Shown: positions 12,759 to 16,313 of the stretch, one piece after another | Numbering within the stretch: position 1 is the first letter of the stretch | Layout: the number at the start of each line of letters is the position of its first letter | Source: Bacteroidia bacterium | Lineage (GTDB): Bacteria; Bacteroidota; Bacteroidia; UKL13-3 | Direction: 5' to 3' | Assembly: GCA_022402405.1 (NCBI GenBank) | Contig: JAKRSG010000163.1 | Location: 1 to 16,313, forward strand | DNA: 16,313 bases | Notes under the pieces: generated by a model | What the model saw: only the letters and a program-made list of their open reading frames with translations | Databases searched by the model: none | Told to the model about the DNA's origin: nothing | Made by a program: the position numbers and the translations under genes

Positions 12759-14036
12759 TCATTTCTGTTTAAGCCAAGGTAAGGGATTTTGAAATACTTG
12801 TTGCTTCCAAACTTCAAAATGCAATTTGCTCGTATTATCATCGGCATTTAAAGCCACTTCTCCTAAAATATCTTTTGTGTCTACTTGCTGACCAATCTTT
12901 ACGTTTACAGTAGCCAATCTGGCGTAAACAGTGAAGTATTCTCCATGATTTATTAATACCACTTTATCCAAGCCTGGAATAGGGAATATTCCTTTAACAG
13001 TACCTTTAAAAACAGGTCGAACAGAAGCTCCATGCGGAGTAGCTATATCAATTCCATTATTTGTTAAGGTAACACCTTTTAACGTTGGATGCGGTCTGTT
13101 TCCAAATCCTTGAACCAAGAATCCATTAGCAGGCCAAGGCAATTTACCCTTATTGGAAGCAAAACTTCCACTGAGTTTTAAGTCTGCCTCACTTAAATAA
13201 CTATTATTGGTAACCGGAGCAGCATTTTTCTTCTTGGCAGCTAATTCTTTCGCTCGTTTTTTCTCTTCCGCACGCCTTGCCGCAGCAATTTCTTCCGCAA
13301 TCAACTTGTTTATAGATTGGTTTAGTGCTTTAGCTGCTTGCTCTTGCTGGGCAATGGTTTGAGCCAATGTCTTTACTTTCTTTTGAACCTTTACCAATAA
13401 ATCTGTTTGCACATGTTTATCTGCCACCAACTCTTTTTTCTCGGCTTCTTTAAGCTGAACCAAACCCATTTTCTGCTGCTTAATGCCAATTAATTCTTGC
13501 AATGCCACAATCATTTGCTGCTGGGTTTTAAGGATGATTTTGGCTTGTTGCTGACGATAATTCCCATAGGTATTGAGATACTTTAACCTTTTTACAGCTT
13601 GATCAATACTTTTTGAATCGAAAAGATACAAGAAGGTAGCATTGATGTTCCTCTTTTTATAAGCAGCAACCAAATATGCCGCATAATCTTCCTTTAGTTT
13701 TTGGATATCATTTTTTAGAAGCGCTACAATTTTCTGTTGATTGGTAATTTCAATACTCAGTTCAAAGGCCTCCTGGGAAACGTGCTCTATCAACTGCTCC
13801 CTAACAACAATCTGCGATTTAAGTACCTCTAATTGCTTTACAGAAGATTGCTCAGCATCTTTTGCCTTCTGAAGTTCTTTTTTATTTTGGATAATCTGCT
13901 CTTGAAGAGCTTTTCGCTTTGACTCTAATTCTTTTCTTCGTTTGGCTACATTCTGCGCATCAAGAGCCACAGACTGCAATAACAACAGAAGTAGAAAACT
14001 AATATACCTGAACTTTATACGATTTTGGAATAACAA
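12759..14036 (-). CDS. envC: EnvC-like murein hydrolase activator (coiled coil plus degenerate LytM/M23 domain)
   Basis: The 425-residue protein starts with a signal sequence (FRYISFLLLLLLQSVALDAQ, 9-28), followed by a long coiled coil (about 30-255), a Lys/Ala-rich linker and a C-terminal LytM/M23 domain (about 298-425). The metal site is incomplete: Asn326 stands for the first His although Asp330 (NGIDI) is kept, YARL (371-374) has Arg373 for His, and SKLHFEVW (403-410) keeps only the second His of HxH. This degeneracy is what is known for EnvC, which activates amidases that split septal peptidoglycan instead of cutting it itself. The partner amidase is not in the window. No ATG is available near the start; TTG at 14036 is supported by AAGGAG seven bases upstream, and the gene begins 38 bases inside the DUF4292 gene, indicating translational coupling. 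Confidence 0.88.
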   Translation of the reverse strand: MLFQNRIKFRYISFLLLLLLQSVALDAQNVAKRRKELESKRKALQEQIIQNKKELQKAKDAEQSSVKQLEVLKSQIVVREQLIEHVSQEAFELSIEITNQQKIVALLKNDIQKLKEDYAAYLVAAYKKRNINATFLYLFDSKSIDQAVKRLKYLNTYGNYRQQQAKIILKTQQQMIVALQELIGIKQQKMGLVQLKEAEKKELVADKHVQTDLLVKVQKKVKTLAQTIAQQEQAAKALNQSINKLIAEEIAAARRAEEKKRAKELAAKKKNAAPVTNNSYLSEADLKLSGSFASNKGKLPWPANGFLVQGFGNRPHPTLKGVTLTNNGIDIATPHGASVRPVFKGTVKGIFPIPGLDKVVLINHGEYFTVYARLATVNVKIGQQVDTKDILGEVALNADDNTSKLHFEVWKQQVFQNPLPWLKQK

Positions 14037-14790
14037 ATTGCGGCTCCTTTTTTATACTCCCTGCAAAGTTGTTTATTGAAAACTTACATTCCATTTTTTT
14101 TTCTCCCGAAATGTTAATTACTACTTGATGCGGATAGTTAATTCCATCTACCAACTTAAAGTTAGCGTAATCTACGTGCATCTGCTGATTTTTGCCCTGT
14201 TCAATTAATGATACACTTTGCATTTCAAAATTAGATTGATAACTTGCTTTTTGAATTCCAGTACCCAAATCTAATAAGGTTTGCCAAGTTAATCCTAAAG
14301 TATCTAATTTAGATTTATCCAAATTTGGATCAAAAAAAGCATTTACCATAATCATGTTTTGGAGCTCATTAAAACCCAATTTTACATTAGTAAAATTGCG
14401 CATAAAATTATAAGACGCCGAAATATATCTGCGGTTTATTAAATCTAGAATTCTAATAGAATCTGGCTGAATCATCACTCTAGCCACATTCACAAACCCT
14501 AAGGCTTTTGCACTTAAATAAATGTATTGGCCCTTCTTAAAACTAATATCCATGTTTAGGCTTACAGATTGCTTTCCATCAAAATAATCTGCTTCAGCCG
14601 AATATGAAAATGCAGGAATATCCTTTTTGTTCTGAAGTATAGATTGTAACACCACTTTTTGAATATTCTGCGAATTAGCCTCTTTTCTTTCAGGTTCTTT
14701 AACGGGGTCTTTTTGGGTAAGTTTTTTAGTTTTACACGAAAATAAAACCACCAATAAAAGAAGTGAAATGTAGAGTGAACGTTGCTTCAT
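13999..14790 (-). CDS. DUF4292 family lipoprotein (LolA/LolB-like)
   Basis: The 263-residue product begins with a lipoprotein signal peptide MKQRSLYISLLLLVVLFSC, giving a lipobox LFSC with Cys19. KTKK follows, then a linker rich in Lys, Glu and Gln. The body matches the Bacteroidota DUF4292 family: SYSAEADYFDGKQSVSLNMDISFKKGQYIYLSA (about 62-94), VNVARVMIQPDSIRILDLINRRYI (100-123) and a beta-rich C-terminal half. Such proteins are thought to have a half-barrel like the lipoprotein carriers LolA and LolB, but no activity is established. It begins 2 bases after the TPR gene, and its end overlaps envC by 38 bases. This order (TPR, DUF4292, M23/EnvC) recurs in Bacteroidota as I recall, pointing to a shared role in outer-membrane or cell-wall assembly. 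Confidence 0.88.
   Translation of the reverse strand: MKQRSLYISLLLLVVLFSCKTKKLTQKDPVKEPERKEANSQNIQKVVLQSILQNKKDIPAFSYSAEADYFDGKQSVSLNMDISFKKGQYIYLSAKALGFVNVARVMIQPDSIRILDLINRRYISASYNFMRNFTNVKLGFNELQNMIMVNAFFDPNLDKSKLDTLGLTWQTLLDLGTGIQKASYQSNFEMQSVSLIEQGKNQQMHVDYANFKLVDGINYPHQVVINISGEKKMECKFSINNFAGSIKKEPQFVIPKSYKVQVY
14044..14049 (-). promoter_or_regulatory. Shine-Dalgarno site deciding the TTG start of envC
   Basis: AAGGAG on the minus strand lies seven bases before TTG 14036-14034, inside the end of the DUF4292 gene. Strong sites like this are rare in the rest of the window, and it supports the TTG start in the absence of any nearby ATG. Confidence 0.6.
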
Positions 14791-14792
14791 AA

Positions 14793-16313
14793 TTATTTTT
14801 TACTTGGAATTGTTTTGGTTTGTATTTTTTGTGTTAATTCTTCAGAATCGAAACCTAATAATTGGGCTTTCTTCCAATTCTCTAAGGCCGCTTCTTTGTC
14901 GCCTAACTTATATAAAACATCACCGTAATGATCTATAACCTCCGCATTGTTTGGAGATAAATCGAGCGATTTTTTTAAATAAACTTTTGCATCTTCATAC
15001 CTTGTTAATTGAAATAAAATCCAACCATAGGTATCCAAACTAGATGGATTTGCAGGATCTAATTCCAACGAGCGTTTGCTCATATTTAAAGCTTTGTCTA
15101 ATTCTGTATTTCTAAGCGACAAAAAATAAGCGTAGTTATTTAGCGTTAATGAACTATTGGGCTCAATAGCTAATGCAGCTTCAAAGGCAGAATCGCTAGT
15201 TGCAAATTCGCCAGCATAATGGGCAATATCTCCCAAATTACTCAATAATTGCAATAAACTCTGCTCGTCTTCTGCTAAGCTAACTCCCATTCTGGCTGAA
15301 CCAAACGCTTTTGAATACTGCTTTAATTGCCTAGCCGCCATACTATGAAACAAATATACAGGTGCGTAATTAGGAAATACTTCCATCATGTTTTCGCAAT
15401 CCTCTAAAAGCTGCGGGTAATTATTTAATTGTTGATCACAAAACAATAGTTGCTCCCAACCAATCATACTTTGATTATTGGTTTTTATTGCCTTTAAATA
15501 ATGGGTTCGAGCCAATTCAAAATTTCTTTCTTGCATGGCCAAATCGCCATTAAACAAATGTGGCTCCATGGCATTAGGTTGATAGGCCGCAAATGTGTCT
15601 ATAAGCATTCTGCAACGTTGTCTGTGCTCTTCTTTAAAAAAATCAGATGGAATTAACATTGCAAGCACCTGAGTTAATATCTTGGGCTCTAAAGATGATT
15701 GCATAGCTAAAATCATCTGCTCAAAAACTTTATTAGCATCGCCTTTTTGCTGGTAATAGTCTGCTAAGGATAAGGCTGCATAACCGTTCTTTTTATCTGC
15801 TTCTTGAATTTTATAATACAATGCCAAGGCATCTTTATCTCTTCCCACGCGCATGTATAAGTCGGCCAACATGCCCATATACTTATGCTGATTTGGAAAG
15901 GCTTGGTTCAGCTTTTCTATTTCTTTTATAGCGCCTTTAAAGTTTTTTGTTTTTAGGTAAATGTCTTCTTTCTTGGAGCTAATTTCTTCGCTTACTCCTT
16001 TTAGTTTCTCAATTTGGTTCAGCGCTGCTAATGCTTTTTTGGGTAAGCGTTTGGTTTCATATAAATTGGCTAACTCGTACAAATAATGTACATCTTGAGT
16101 TTGTTTGTAAGCTGTTTGTGCCACTCTAATTGCTTCATCTAAAAAGGATGTGCTCTTATAAATTTCTATCAAATACTTACTGTACCAAGTATTTTTGGGG
16201 TCAAGAGCAAAGGCTTTTTCGGCATGTATAAGAGCTTCATCTCTTTTGTTTTGGTTCAGCAAAATTTGAGATAATTGATACCTTACATTGGCATTTTTTG
16301 AATCTATAGAAAT
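14793..16313 (-). CDS. Tetratricopeptide repeat protein, N-terminus beyond window edge
   Basis: The frame stays open past the right edge: upstream of the TTG at 16262 it reads ISIDSKNANVRYQLSQIL to 16313, so that TTG is probably an internal leucine and the gene is partial. About 507 residues are visible, made almost wholly of TPR helix pairs. Examples are DEALIHAEKAFALDPKN near the beginning and, at the end, NNYAYFLSLRNTELDKALNM, LDTYGWILFQLTRYEDAKVY and IDHYGDVLYKLGDKEAALEN. There is no enzyme signature. TPR arrays act as protein-binding scaffolds; the signal peptide expected for an envelope version would lie outside the window. It is directly followed, after 2 bases, by the DUF4292 lipoprotein gene and then envC, suggesting a joint envelope function and probably one transcript. 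Confidence 0.9.
   Translation of the reverse strand: MSIDSKNANVRYQLSQILLNQNKRDEALIHAEKAFALDPKNTWYSKYLIEIYKSTSFLDEAIRVAQTAYKQTQDVHYLYELANLYETKRLPKKALAALNQIEKLKGVSEEISSKKEDIYLKTKNFKGAIKEIEKLNQAFPNQHKYMGMLADLYMRVGRDKDALALYYKIQEADKKNGYAALSLADYYQQKGDANKVFEQMILAMQSSLEPKILTQVLAMLIPSDFFKEEHRQRCRMLIDTFAAYQPNAMEPHLFNGDLAMQERNFELARTHYLKAIKTNNQSMIGWEQLLFCDQQLNNYPQLLEDCENMMEVFPNYAPVYLFHSMAARQLKQYSKAFGSARMGVSLAEDEQSLLQLLSNLGDIAHYAGEFATSDSAFEAALAIEPNSSLTLNNYAYFLSLRNTELDKALNMSKRSLELDPANPSSLDTYGWILFQLTRYEDAKVYLKKSLDLSPNNAEVIDHYGDVLYKLGDKEAALENWKKAQLLGFDSEELTQKIQTKTIPSKK

Noticed and set aside
12759..14036. Active M23 metallopeptidase
   Set aside because: Most of the metal-binding His positions are replaced (Asn326, Arg373, Lys404), so an activator role is more likely than hydrolysis.
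14793..16262. TTG at 16262 as the start of the TPR gene
   Set aside because: The frame continues as plausible TPR sequence to the window end and there is no signal peptide or start context at the TTG; the gene is simply cut by the edge.

Overview
The window looks like a chromosomal segment of a Bacteroidota bacterium, probably an environmental member of the Flavobacteriia/Chitinophagia/Sphingobacteriia range. It is AT-rich. One secreted protein ends in a type IX secretion (T9SS) type A sorting tail. Several families are largely Bacteroidota-type: DUF4292 lipoprotein, DUF6427-like membrane protein, short MenE and the small DUF2795 protein. Ribosome-binding sites are mostly weak, and TAnnTTTG-like -7 promoter boxes occur. 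I see no tRNA, rRNA, CRISPR array, insertion sequence or phage gene. Coding density is high and the longest gap is about 190 bases.

Layout. (1) 1-3183, minus strand: a tight three-gene run of an unrecognised secreted protein, a polytopic membrane protein (DUF6427-like) and a YdcF/ElyC/SanA-type DUF218 protein cut by the left edge. (2) 3252-4436, plus: the ribosome-associated GTPase HflX, divergent from (1) across a 68-base gap holding a small palindrome between two candidate promoters. (3) 4496-9157, plus: a putative operon of a polyprenyl-phosphate-type GT2 glycosyltransferase, a SAM methyltransferase, and a 974-residue protein joining a decayed GT2-like domain, a GT39/ArnT-like membrane glycosyltransferase and C-terminal TPRs. 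It ends in a hairpin over the stop codon. (4) 9347-10519, plus: a protein with the outline of a class II Fic protein and a winged helix-turn-helix, but with the catalytic Fic motif destroyed. (5) 10514-16313, minus: the DUF2795 protein, MenE, a T9SS-secreted protein with a CxxxxCH motif, EnvC-like murein hydrolase activator, DUF4292 lipoprotein and a TPR protein cut by the right edge.

How the parts work together. The GT2/methyltransferase/GT-C trio suggests a lipid-linked sugar pathway: the GT2 would charge a polyprenyl phosphate and the GT-C enzyme would use that sugar outside the membrane. The TPR/DUF4292/EnvC run, with 2-base spacing and then a 38-base overlap, looks like one envelope-biogenesis transcript. 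The most unusual items are the inactivated Fic-HTH protein, a perfect 34-bp palindrome through which it and the convergent DUF2795 gene end in the same peptide (NEDEL), and the decayed GT2 domain fused to the GT-C/TPR protein. All domain calls come from reading the sequence by eye; no database search was run.
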